Shown: in pieces, positions 49,560 through 61,800 of the stretch
How positions within the stretch are numbered: position 1 is the stretch's first letter
Layout: the number at the start of each line of letters is the position of its first letter
NCBI RefSeq assembly: GCF_900700375.1
Contig: NW_021629689.1
Span: 1 to 64,000 of the forward strand
Direction: 5' to 3'
Length of the DNA: 64,000 nt
Source: Denticeps clupeoides
Lineage: Eukaryota; Chordata; Actinopteri; Clupeiformes; Denticipitidae
Notes under the pieces: model-generated
Told to the model about the DNA's origin: nothing
What the model saw: the letters and a program-made list of their open reading frames with translations, nothing else
Databases searched by the model: none
Made by a program: the position numbers and the translations under genes

Positions 49560-49573
49560 GTATGGCCGTAAGA
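49560..49573 (-). rRNA. 5S gene, 5' end after the assembly gap
   Basis: The first 14 nt of a minus-strand 5S gene, with a variant terminal base, followed by a normal upstream spacer. Confidence 0.7.
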
Positions 49574-49680
49574 AATCTCTGCTTGAAAATCTTGGACTTT
49601 AAACAACCTAGGCTTGAGAACATATCACAGAGTGAAAATACCTCTTAACTTACTTTAGAAAAAAACTAACAAAGCGATGC

Positions 49681-49701
49681 AAAAAAACTTCATTTTAAAA
49701 A
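49681..49701 (-). terminator. displaced oligo-T tracts, probable Pol III terminator
   Basis: Directly after the 3' end of the gene there are only three T. The first run of five T (49697-49701) begins 18 nt downstream and a run of seven T (49681-49687) follows at about +32. Vertebrate Pol III normally needs four or more T, so the primary transcript is predicted to carry a 3' extension of about 18-40 nt that must be trimmed. The same layout holds across the array. Confidence 0.55.
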
Positions 49702-49739
49702 GTTTTTCAACAGTTAAAGCTTACAGCACCTGGTATTCC

Positions 49740-49757
49740 CAGGAGGTCTCCCATCCA
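49740..49757 (-). promoter_or_regulatory. 5S internal promoter, box C (nt 80-97), TFIIIA site
   Basis: Reads TGGATGGGAGACCTCCTG on the minus strand. It matches the vertebrate box C except for one G to T change at nt 93, which nearly all copies in the window share. Box C is the main TFIIIA contact region. Confidence 0.8.
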
Positions 49758-49764
49758 AGTACTA

Positions 49765-49770
49765 ACCAGG
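49765..49770 (-). promoter_or_regulatory. 5S internal promoter, intermediate element (nt 67-72)
   Basis: Reads CCTGGT on the minus strand and matches the vertebrate intermediate element. It is almost invariant through the array, including many otherwise mutated copies. Confidence 0.75.
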
Positions 49771-49772
49771 CC

Positions 49773-49787
49773 CAAGCCTTCTTAGCT
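49773..49787 (-). promoter_or_regulatory. 5S internal promoter, box A (nt 50-64)
   Basis: Reads AGCTAAGAAGGCTTG on the minus strand, against AGCTAAGCAGGGTCG in the usual vertebrate gene. Three of 15 positions differ (nt 57, 61, 63), and two of these belong to the helix II compensation. Box A is part of the TFIIIA/TFIIIC-recognised internal control region. The same relative position applies to every unit of the array. Confidence 0.8.
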
Positions 49788-49860
49788 TCCGAGATCAGAC
49801 GAGACCGGGCGTTCTTGGGCTGGTATGGCCGTAAGCAATCTCTGCTTGAAAATCTTGGAC

Positions 49861-49866
49861 TTTAAA
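49861..49866 (-). promoter_or_regulatory. upstream TATA-like box at -30 to -25
   Basis: TTTAAA sits 25-30 bp upstream of the 5S start, where TATA-like elements lie in teleost 5S spacers. It is present in nearly all units. It is lost in the last minus-strand unit before the inversion breakpoint at 43979/43980, where only the AAG nearest the gene remains. Confidence 0.6.
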
Positions 49867-52800
49867 CAACCTAGGCTTGAAAACATATCACAGAGTGAAA
49901 ATACCTCTTAACTTACTTTAGAAAAAAACTAACAAAGCGATGCAAAAAAACTTCATTTTAAAAAGTTTTTCAACAGTTAAAGCTTACAGCACCTGGTATT
50001 CCCAGGAGGTCTCCCATCCAAGTACTAACCAGGCCCAAGCCTTCTTAGCTTCCGAGATCAGACGAGACCGGGCGTTCTTGGGCTGGTATGGCCGTAAGCA
50101 ATCTCTGCTTGAAAATCTTGGACTTTAAACAACCTAGGCTTGAAAACATATCACAGAGTGAAAATACCTCTTAACTTACTTTAGAAAAAAACTAACAAAG
50201 CGATGCAAAAAAACTTCATTTTAAAAAGTTTTTCAACAGTTAAAGCTTACAGCACCTGGTATTCCCAGGAGGTCTCCCATCCAAGTACTAACCAGGCCCA
50301 AGCCTTCTTAGCTTCCGAGATCAGACGAGACCGGGCGTTCTTGGGCTGGTATGGCCGTAAGCAATCTCTGCTTGAAAATCTTGGACTTTAAACAACCTAG
50401 GCTTGAAAACATATCACAGAGTGAAAATACCTCTTAACTTACTTTAGAAAAAAACTAACAAAGCGATGCAAAAAAACTTCATTTTAAAAAGTTTTTCAAC
50501 AGTTAAAGCTTACAGCACCTGGTATTCCCAGGAGGTCTCCCATCCAAGTACTAACCAGGCCCAAGCCTTCTTAGCTTCCGAGATCAGACGAGACCGGGCG
50601 TTCTTGGGCTGGTATGGCCGTAAGCAATCTCTGCTTGAAAATCTTGGACTTTAAACAACCTAGGCTTGAAAACATATCACAGAGTGAAAATACCTCTTAA
50701 CTTACTTTAGAAAAAAACTAACAAAGCGATGCAAAAAAACTTCATTTTAAAAAGTTTTTCAACAGTTAAAGCTTACAGCACCTGGTATTCCCAGGAGGTC
50801 TCCCATCCAAGTACTAACCAGGCCCAAGCCTTCTTAGCTTCCGAGATCAGACGAGACCGGGCGTTCTTGGGCTGGTATGGCCGTAAGCAATCTCTGCTTG
50901 AAAATCTTGGACTTTAAACAACCTAGGCTTGAAAACATATCACAGAGTGAAAATACCTCTTAACTTACTTTAGAAAAAAACTAACAAAGCGATGCAAAAA
51001 AACTTCATTTTAAAAAGTTTTTCAACAGTTAAAGCTTACAGCACCTGGTATTCCCAGGAGGTCTCCCATCCAAGTACTAACCAGGCCCAAGCCTTCTTAG
51101 CTTCCGAGATCAGACGAGACCGGGCGTTCTTGGGCTGGTATGGCCGTAAGCAATCTCTGCTTGAAAATCTTGGACTTTAAACAACCTAGGCTTGAAAACA
51201 TATCACAGAGTGAAAATACCTCTTAACTTACTTTAGAAAAAAACTAACAAAGCGATGCAAAAAAACTTCATTTTAAAAAGTTTTTCAACAGTTAAAGCTT
51301 ACAGCACCTGGTATTCCCAGGAGGTCTCCCATCCAAGTACTAACCAGGCCCAAGCCTTCTTAGCTTCCGAGATCAGACGAGACCGGGCGTTCTTGGGCTG
51401 GTATGGCCGTAAGCAATCTCTGCTTGAAAATCTTGGACTTTAAACAACCTAGGCTTGAAAACATATCACAGAGTGAAAATACCTCTTAACTTACTTTAGA
51501 AAAAAACTAACAAAGCGATGCAAAAAAACTTCATTTTAAAAAGTTTTTCAACAGTTAAAGCTTACAGCACCTGGTATTCCCAGGAGGTCTCCCATCCAAG
51601 TACTAACCAGGCCCAAGCCTTCTTAGCTTCCGAGATCAGACGAGACCGGGCGTTCTTGGGCTGGTATGGCCGTAAGCAATCTCTGCTTGAAAATCTTGGA
51701 CTTTAAACAACCTAGGCTTGAAAACATATCACAGAGTGAAAATACCTCTTAACTTACTTTAGAAAAAAACTAACAAAGCGATGCAAAAAAACTTCATTTT
51801 AAAAAGTTTTTCAACAGTTAAAGCTTACAGCACCTGGTATTCCCAGGAGGTCTCCCATCCAAGTACTAACCAGGCCCAAGCCTTCTTAGCTTCCGAGATC
51901 AGACGAGACCGGGCGTTCTTGGGCTGGTATGGCCGTAAGCAATCTCTGCTTGAAAATCTTGGACTTTAAACAACCTAGGCTTGAAAACATATCACAGAGT
52001 GAAAATACCTCTTAACTTACTTTAGAAAAAAACTAACAAAGCGATGCAAAAAAACTTCATTTTAAAAAGTTTTTCAACAGTTAAAGCTTACAGCACCTGG
52101 TATTCCCAGGAGGTCTCCCATCCAAGTACTAACCAGGCCCAAGCCTTCTTAGCTTCCGAGATCAGACGAGACCGGGCGTTCTTGGGCTGGTATGGCCGTA
52201 AGCAATCTCTGCTTGAAAATCTTGGACTTTAAACAACCTAGGCTTGAAAACATATCACAGAGTGAAAATACCTCTTAACTTACTTTAGAAAAAAACTAAC
52301 AAAGCGATGCAAAAAAACTTCATTTTAAAAAGTTTTTCAACAGTTAAAGCTTACAGCACCTGGTATTCCCAGGAGGTCTCCCATCCAAGTACTAACCAGG
52401 CCCAAGCCTTCTTAGCTTCCGAGATCAGACGAGACCGGGCGTTCTTGGGCTGGTATGGCCGTAAGCAATCTCTGCTTGAAAATCTTGGACTTTAAACAAC
52501 CTAGGCTTGAAAACATATCACAGAGTGAAAATACCTCTTAACTTACTTTAGAAAAAAACTAACAAAGCGATGCAAAAAAACTTCATTTTAAAAAGTTTTT
52601 CAACAGTTAAAGCTTACAGCACCTGGTATTCCCAGGAGGTCTCCCATCCAAGTACTAACCAGGCCCAAGCCTTCTTAGCTTCCGAGATCAGACGAGACCG
52701 GGCGTTCTTGGGCTGGTATGGCCGTAAGCAATCTCTGCTTGAAAATCTTGGACTTTAAACAACCTAGGCTTGAAAACATATCACAGAGTGAAAATACCTC

Positions 52801-55800
52801 TTAACTTACTTTAGAAAAAAACTAACAAAGCGATGCAAAAAAACTTCATTTTAAAAAGTTTTTCAACAGTTAAAGCTTACAGCACCTGGTATTCCCAGGA
52901 GGTCTCCCATCCAAGTACTAACCAGGCCCAAGCCTTCTTAGCTTCCGAGATCAGACGAGACCGGGCGTTCTTGGGCTGGTATGGCCGTAAGCAATCTCTG
53001 CTTGAAAATCTTGGACTTTAAACAACCTAGGCTTGAAAACATATCACAGAGTGAAAATACCTCTTAACTTACTTTAGAAAAAAACTAACAAAGCGATGCA
53101 AAAAAACTTCATTTTAAAAAGTTTTTCAACAGTTAAAGCTTACAGCACCTGGTATTCCCAGGAGGTCTCCCATCCAAGTACTAACCAGGCCCAAGCCTTC
53201 TTAGCTTCCGAGATCAGACGAGACCGGGCGTTCTTGGGCTGGTATGGCCGTAAGCAATCTCTGCTTGAAAATCTTGGACTTTAAACAACCTAGGCTTGAA
53301 AACATATCACAGAGTGAAAATACCTCTTAACTTACTTTAGAAAAAAACTAACAAAGCGATGCAAAAAAACTTCATTTTAAAAAGTTTTTCAACAGTTAAA
53401 GCTTACAGCACCTGGTATTCCCAGGAGGTCTCCCATCCAAGTACTAACCAGGCCCAAGCCTTCTTAGCTTCCGAGATCAGACGAGACCGGGCGTTCTTGG
53501 GCTGGTATGGCCGTAAGCAATCTCTGCTTGAAAATCTTGGACTTTAAACAACCTAGGCTTGAAAACATATCACAGAGTGAAAATACCTCTTAACTTACTT
53601 TAGAAAAAAACTAACAAAGCGATGCAAAAAAACTTCATTTTAAAAAGTTTTTCAACAGTTAAAGCTTACAGCACCTGGTATTCCCAGGAGGTCTCCCATC
53701 CAAGTACTAACCAGGCCCAAGCCTTCTTAGCTTCCGAGATCAGACGAGACCGGGCGTTCTTGGGCTGGTATGGCCGTAAGCAATCTCTGCTTGAAAATCT
53801 TGGACTTTAAACAACCTAGGCTTGAAAACATATCACAGAGTGAAAATACCTCTTAACTTACTTTAGAAAAAACTAACAAAGCGATGCAAAAAAACTTCAT
53901 TTTAAAAAGTTTTTCAACAGTTAAAGCTTACAGCACCTGGTATTCCCAGGAGGTCTCCCATCCAAGTACTAACCAGGCCCAAGCCTTCTTAGCTTCCGAG
54001 ATCAGACGAGACCGGGCGTTCTTGGGCTGGTATGGCCGTAAGCAATCTCTGCTTGAAAATCTTGGACTTTAAACAACCTAGGCTTGAAAACATATCACAG
54101 AGTGAAAATACCTCTTAACTTACTTTAGAAAAAAACTAACAAAGCGATGCAAAAAAACTTCATTTTAAAAAGTTTTTCAACAGTTAAAGCTTACAGCACC
54201 TGGTATTCCCAGGAGGTCTCCCATCCAAGTACTAACCAGGCCCAAGCCTTCTTAGCTTCCGAGATCAGACGAGACCGGGCGTTCTTGGGCTGGTATGGCC
54301 GTAAGCAATCTCTGCTTGAAAATCTTGGACTTTAAACAACCTAGGCTTGAAAACATATCACAGAGTGAAAATACCTCTTAACTTACTTTAGAAAAAAACT
54401 AACAAAGCGATGCAAAAAAACTTCATTTTAAAAAGTTTTTCAACAGTTAAAGCTTACAGCACCTGGTATTCCCAGGAGGTCTCCCATCCAAGTACTAACC
54501 AGGCCCAAGCCTTCTTAGCTTCCGAGATCAGACGAGACCGGGCGTTCTTGGGCTGGTATGGCCGTAAGCAATCTCTGCTTGAAAATCTTGGACTTTAAAC
54601 AACCTAGGCTTGAAAACATATCACAGAGTGAAAATACCTCTTAACTTACTTTAGAAAAAAACTAACAAAGCGATGCAAAAAAACTTCATTTTAAAAAGTT
54701 TTTCAACAGTTAAAGCTTACAGCACCTGGTATTCCCAGGAGGTCTCCCATCCAAGTACTAACCAGGCCCAAGCCTTCTTAGCTTCCGAGATCAGACGAGA
54801 CCGGGCGTTCTTGGGCTGGTATGGCCGTAAGCAATCTCTGCTTGAAAATCTTGGACTTTAAACAACCTAGGCTTGAAAACATATCACAGAGTGAAAATAC
54901 CTCTTAACTTACTTTAGAAAAAAACTAACAAAGCGATGCAAAAAAACTTCATTTTAAAAAGTTTTTCAACAGTTAAAGCTTACAGCACCTGGTATTCCCA
55001 GGAGGTCTCCCATCCAAGTACTAACCAGGCCCAAGCCTTCTTAGCTTCCGAGATCAGACGAGACCGGGCGTTCTTGGGCTGGTATGGCCGTAAGCAATCT
55101 CTGCTTGAAAATCTTGGACTTTAAACAACCTAGGCTTGAAAACATATCACAGAGTGAAAATACCTCTTAACTTACTTTAGAAAAAAACTAACAAAGCGAT
55201 GCAAAAAAACTTCATTTTAAAAAGTTTTTCAACAGTTAAAGCTTACAGCACCTGGTATTCCCAGGAGGTCTCCCATCCAAGTACTAACCAGGCCCAAGCC
55301 TTCTTAGCTTCCGAGATCAGACGAGACCGGGCGTTCTTGGGCTGGTATGGCCGTAAGCAATCTCTGCTTGAAAATCTTGGACTTTAAACAACCTAGGCTT
55401 GAAAACATATCACAGAGTGAAAATACCTCTTAACTTACTTTAGAAAAAAACTAACAAAGCGATGCAAAAAAACTTCATTTTAAAAAGTTTTTCAACAGTT
55501 AAAGCTTACAGCACCTGGTATTCCCAGGAGGTCTCCCATCCAAGTACTAACCAGGCCCAAGCCTTCTTAGCTTCCGAGATCAGACGAGACCGGGCGTTCT
55601 TGGGCTGGTATGGCCGTAAGCAATCTCTGCTTGAAAATCTTGGACTTTAAACAACCTAGGCTTGAAAACATATCACAGAGTGAAAATACCTCTTAACTTA
55701 CTTTAGAAAAAAACTAACAAAGCGATGCAAAAAAACTTCATTTTAAAAAGTTTTTCAACAGTTAAAGCTTACAGCACCTGGTATTCCCAGGAGGTCTCCC

Positions 55801-58800
55801 ATCCAAGTACTAACCAGGCCCAAGCCTTCTTAGCTTCCGAGATCAGACGAGACCGGGCGTTCTTGGGCTGGTATGGCCGTAAGCAATCTCTGCTTGAAAA
55901 TCTTGGACTTTAAACAACCTAGGCTTGAAAACATATCACAGAGTGAAAATACCTCTTAACTTACTTTAGAAAAAAACTAACAAAGCGATGCAAAAAAACT
56001 TCATTTTAAAAAGTTTTTCAACAGTTAAAGCTTACAGCACCTGGTATTCCCAGGAGGTCTCCCATCCAAGTACTAACCAGGCCCAAGCCTTCTTAGCTTC
56101 CGAGATCAGACGAGACCGGGCGTTCTTGGGCTGGTATGGCCGTAAGCAATCTCTGCTTGAAAATCTTGGACTTTAAACAACCTAGGCTTGAAAACATATC
56201 ACAGAGTGAAAATACCTCTTAACTTACTTTAGAAAAAAACTAACAAAGCGATGCAAAAAAACTTCATTTTAAAAAGTTTTTCAACAGTTAAAGCTTACAG
56301 CACCTGGTATTCCCAGGAGGTCTCCCATCCAAGTACTAACCAGGCCCAAGCCTTCTTAGCTTCCGAGATCAGACGAGACCGGGCGTTCTTGGGCTGGTAT
56401 GGCCGTAAGCAATCTCTGCTTGAAAATCTTGGACTTTAAACAACCTAGGCTTGAAAACATATCACAGAGTGAAAATACCTCTTAACTTACTTTAGAAAAA
56501 AACTAACAAAGCGATGCAAAAAAACTTCATTTTAAAAAGTTTTTCAACAGTTAAAGCTTACAGCACCTGGTATTCCCAGGAGGTCTCCCATCCAAGTACT
56601 AACCAGGCCCAAGCCTTCTTAGCTTCCGAGATCAGACGAGACCGGGCGTTCTTGGGCTGGTATGGCCGTAAGCAATCTCTGCTTGAAAATCTTGGACTTT
56701 AAACAACCTAGGCTTGAAAACATATCACAGAGTGAAAATACCTCTTAACTTACTTTAGAAAAAAACTAACAAAGCGATGCAAAAAAACTTCATTTTAAAA
56801 AGTTTTTCAACAGTTAAAGCTTACAGCACCTGGTATTCCCAGGAGGTCTCCCATCCAAGTACTAACCAGGCCCAAGCCTTCTTAGCTTCCGAGATCAGAC
56901 GAGACCGGGCGTTCTTGGGCTGGTATGGCCGTAAGCAATCTCTGCTTGAAAATCTTGGACTTTAAACAACCTAGGCTTGAAAACATATCACAGAGTGAAA
57001 ATACCTCTTAACTTACTTTAGAAAAAAACTAACAAAGCGATGCAAAAAAACTTCATTTTAAAAAGTTTTTCAACAGTTAAAGCTTACAGCACCTGGTATT
57101 CCCAGGAGGTCTCCCATCCAAGTACTAACCAGGCCCAAGCCTTCTTAGCTTCCGAGATCAGACGAGACCGGGCGTTCTTGGGCTGGTATGGCCGTAAGCA
57201 ATCTCTGCTTGAAAATCTTGGACTTTAAACAACCTAGGCTTGAAAACATATCACAGAGTGAAAATACCTCTTAACTTACTTTAGAAAAAAACTAACAAAG
57301 CGATGCAAAAAAACTTCATTTTAAAAAGTTTTTCAACAGTTAAAGCTTACAGCACCTGGTATTCCCAGGAGGTCTCCCATCCAAGTACTAACCAGGCCCA
57401 AGCCTTCTTAGCTTCCGAGATCAGACGAGACCGGGCGTTCTTGGGCTGGTATGGCCGTAAGCAATCTCTGCTTGAAAATCTTGGACTTTAAACAACCTAG
57501 GCTTGAAAACATATCACAGAGTGAAAATACCTCTTAACTTACTTTAGAAAAAAACTAACAAAGCGATGCAAAAAAACTTCATTTTAAAAAGTTTTTCAAC
57601 AGTTAAAGCTTACAGCACCTGGTATTCCCAGGAGGTCTCCCATCCAAGTACTAACCAGGCCCAAGCCTTCTTAGCTTCCGAGATCAGACGAGACCGGGCG
57701 TTCTTGGGCTGGTATGGCCGTAAGCAATCTCTGCTTGAAAATCTTGGACTTTAAACAACCTAGGCTTGAAAACATATCACAGAGTGAAAATACCTCTTAA
57801 CTTACTTTAGAAAAAAACTAACAAAGCGATGCAAAAAAACTTCATTTTAAAAAGTTTTTCAACAGTTAAAGCTTACAGCACCTGGTATTCCCAGGAGGTC
57901 TCCCATCCAAGTACTAACCAGGCCCAAGCCTTCTTAGCTTCCGAGATCAGACGAGACCGGGCGTTCTTGGGCTGGTATGGCCGTAAGCAATCTCTGCTTG
58001 AAAATCTTGGACTTTAAACAACCTAGGCTTGAAAACATATCACAGAGTGAAAATACCTCTTAACTTACTTTAGAAAAAAACTAACAAAGCGATGCAAAAA
58101 AACTTCATTTTAAAAAGTTTTTCAACAGTTAAAGCTTACAGCACCTGGTATTCCCAGGAGGTCTCCCATCCAAGTACTAACCAGGCCCAAGCCTTCTTAG
58201 CTTCCGAGATCAGACGAGACCGGGCGTTCTTGGGCTGGTATGGCCGTAAGCAATCTCTGCTTGAAAATCTTGGACTTTAAACAACCTAGGCTTGAAAACA
58301 TATCACAGAGTGAAAATACCTCTTAACTTACTTTAGAAAAAAACTAACAAAGCGATGCAAAAAAACTTCATTTTAAAAAGTTTTTCAACAGTTAAAGCTT
58401 ACAGCACCTGGTATTCCCAGGAGGTCTCCCATCCAAGTACTAACCAGGCCCAAGCCTTCTTAGCTTCCGAGATCAGACGAGACCGGGCGTTCTTGGGCTG
58501 GTATGGCCGTAAGCAATCTCTGCTTGAAAATCTTGGACTTTAAACAACCTAGGCTTGAAAACATATCACAGAGTGAAAATACCTCTTAACTTACTTTAGA
58601 AAAAAACTAACAAAGCGATGCAAAAAAACTTCATTTTAAAAAGTTTTTCAACAGTTAAAGCTTACAGCACCTGGTATTCCCAGGAGGTCTCCCATCCAAG
58701 TACTAACCAGGCCCAAGCCTTCTTAGCTTCCGAGATCAGACGAGACCGGGCGTTCTTGGGCTGGTATGGCCGTAAGCAATCTCTGCTTGAAAATCTTGGA

Positions 58801-61800
58801 CTTTAAACAACCTAGGCTTGAAAACATATCACAGAGTGAAAATACCTCTTAACTTACTTTAGAAAAAAACTAACAAAGCGATGCAAAAAAACTTCATTTT
58901 AAAAAGTTTTTCAACAGTTAAAGCTTACAGCACCTGGTATTCCCAGGAGGTCTCCCATCCAAGTACTAACCAGGCCCAAGCCTTCTTAGCTTCCGAGATC
59001 AGACGAGACCGGGCGTTCTTGGGCTGGTATGGCCGTAAGCAATCTCTGCTTGAAAATCTTGGACTTTAAACAACCTAGGCTTGAAAACATATCACAGAGT
59101 GAAAATACCTCTTAACTTACTTTAGAAAAAAACTAACAAAGCGATGCAAAAAAACTTCATTTTAAAAAGTTTTTCAACAGTTAAAGCTTACAGCACCTGG
59201 TATTCCCAGGAGGTCTCCCATCCAAGTACTAACCAGGCCCAAGCCTTCTTAGCTTCCGAGATCAGACGAGACCGGGCGTTCTTGGGCTGGTATGGCCGTA
59301 AGCAATCTCTGCTTGAAAATCTTGGACTTTAAACAACCTAGGCTTGAAAACATATCACAGAGTGAAAATACCTCTTAACTTACTTTAGAAAAAAACTAAC
59401 AAAGCGATGCAAAAAAACTTCATTTTAAAAAGTTTTTCAACAGTTAAAGCTTACAGCACCTGGTATTCCCAGGAGGTCTCCCATCCAAGTACTAACCAGG
59501 CCCAAGCCTTCTTAGCTTCCGAGATCAGACGAGACCGGGCGTTCTTGGGCTGGTATGGCCGTAAGCAATCTCTGCTTGAAAATCTTGGACTTTAAACAAC
59601 CTAGGCTTGAAAACATATCACAGAGTGAAAATACCTCTTAACTTACTTTAGAAAAAAACTAACAAAGCGATGCAAAAAAACTTCATTTTAAAAAGTTTTT
59701 CAACAGTTAAAGCTTACAGCACCTGGTATTCCCAGGAGGTCTCCCATCCAAGTACTAACCAGGCCCAAGCCTTCTTAGCTTCCGAGATCAGACGAGACCG
59801 GGCGTTCTTGGGCTGGTATGGCCGTAAGCAATCTCTGCTTGAAAATCTTGGACTTTAAACAACCTAGGCTTGAAAACATATCACAGAGTGAAAATACCTC
59901 TTAACTTACTTTAGAAAAAAACTAACAAAGCGATGCAAAAAAACTTCATTTTAAAAAGTTTTTCAACAGTTAAAGCTTACAGCACCTGGTATTCCCAGGA
60001 GGTCTCCCATCCAAGTACTAACCAGGCCCAAGCCTTCTTAGCTTCCGAGATCAGACGAGACCGGGCGTTCTTGGGCTGGTATGGCCGTAAGCAATCTCTG
60101 CTTGAAAATCTTGGACTTTAAACAACCTAGGCTTGAAAACATATCACAGAGTGAAAATACCTCTTAACTTACTTTAGAAAAAAACTAACAAAGCGATGCA
60201 AAAAAACTTCATTTTAAAAAGTTTTTCAACAGTTAAAGCTTACAGCACCTGGTATTCCCAGGAGGTCTCCCATCCAAGTACTAACCAGGCCCAAGCCTTC
60301 TTAGCTTCCGAGATCAGACGAGACCGGGCGTTCTTGGGCTGGTATGGCCGTAAGCAATCTCTGCTTGAAAATCTTGGACTTTAAACAACCTAGGCTTGAA
60401 AACATATCACAGAGTGAAAATACCTCTTAACTTACTTTAGAAAAAAACTAACAAAGCGATGCAAAAAAACTTCATTTTAAAAAGTTTTTCAACAGTTAAA
60501 GCTTACAGCACCTGGTATTCCCAGGAGGTCTCCCATCCAAGTACTAACCAGGCCCAAGCCTTCTTAGCTTCCGAGATCAGACGAGACCGGGCGTTCTTGG
60601 GCTGGTATGGCCGTAAGCAATCTCTGCTTGAAAATCTTGGACTTTAAACAACCTAGGCTTGAAAACATATCACAGAGTGAAAATACCTCTTAACTTACTT
60701 TAGAAAAAAACTAACAAAGCGATGCAAAAAAACTTCATTTTAAAAAGTTTTTCAACAGTTAAAGCTTACAGCACCTGGTATTCCCAGGAGGTCTCCCATC
60801 CAAGTACTAACCAGGCCCAAGCCTTCTTAGCTTCCGAGATCAGACGAGACCGGGCGTTCTTGGGCTGGTATGGCCGTAAGCAATCTCTGCTTGAAAATCT
60901 TGGACTTTAAACAACCTAGGCTTGAAAACATATCACAGAGTGAAAATACCTCTTAACTTACTTTAGAAAAAAACTAACAAAGCGATGCAAAAAAACTTCA
61001 TTTTAAAAAGTTTTTCAACAGTTAAAGCTTACAGCACCTGGTATTCCCAGGAGGTCTCCCATCCAAGTACTAACCAGGCCCAAGCCTTCTTAGCTTCCGA
61101 GATCAGACGAGACCGGGCGTTCTTGGGCTGGTATGGCCGTAAGCAATCTCTGCTTGAAAATCTTGGACTTTAAACAACCTAGGCTTGAAAACATATCACA
61201 GAGTGAAAATACCTCTTAACTTACTTTAGAAAAAAACTAACAAAGCGATGCAAAAAAACTTCATTTTAAAAAGTTTTTCAACAGTTAAAGCTTACAGCAC
61301 CTGGTATTCCCAGGAGGTCTCCCATCCAAGTACTAACCAGGCCCAAGCCTTCTTAGCTTCCGAGATCAGACGAGACCGGGCGTTCTTGGGCTGGTATGGC
61401 CGTAAGCAATCTCTGCTTGAAAATCTTGGACTTTAAACAACCTAGGCTTGAAAACATATCACAGAGTGAAAATACCTCTTAACTTACTTTAGAAAAAAAC
61501 TAACAAAGCGATGCAAAAAAACTTCATTTTAAAAAGTTTTTCAACAGTTAAAGCTTACAGCACCTGGTATTCCCAGGAGGTCTCCCATCCAAGTACTAAC
61601 CAGGCCCAAGCCTTCTTAGCTTCCGAGATCAGACGAGACCGGGCGTTCTTGGGCTGGTATGGCCGTAAGCAATCTCTGCTTGAAAATCTTGGACTTTAAA
61701 CAACCTAGGCTTGAAAACATATCACAGAGTGAAAATACCTCTTAACTTACTTTAGAAAAAAACTAACAAAGCGATGCAAAAAAACTTCATTTTAAAAAGT

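Larger units (their letters stand above)
49719..49836 (-). rRNA. 5S ribosomal RNA, reference copy of the homogeneous array
   Basis: This is the consensus gene of the window, 118 nt, transcribed by RNA polymerase III, and its product is a component of the large ribosomal subunit. The ends GCUUAC and GUAAGC pair to form helix I. The 5' end, the box C region and the 3' end match teleost and other vertebrate 5S RNA closely. Differences from the usual vertebrate sequence cluster at nt 20-25, 32, 57, 61, 63 and 93. Those at nt 20, 21, 23, 61 and 63 preserve pairing in helix II, which argues for an RNA under structural selection and not a random pseudogene. The gene is followed by only three T, so termination probably occurs further downstream. 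It could be an oocyte-type or otherwise variant 5S class; the sequence alone does not say which. Confidence 0.96.
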
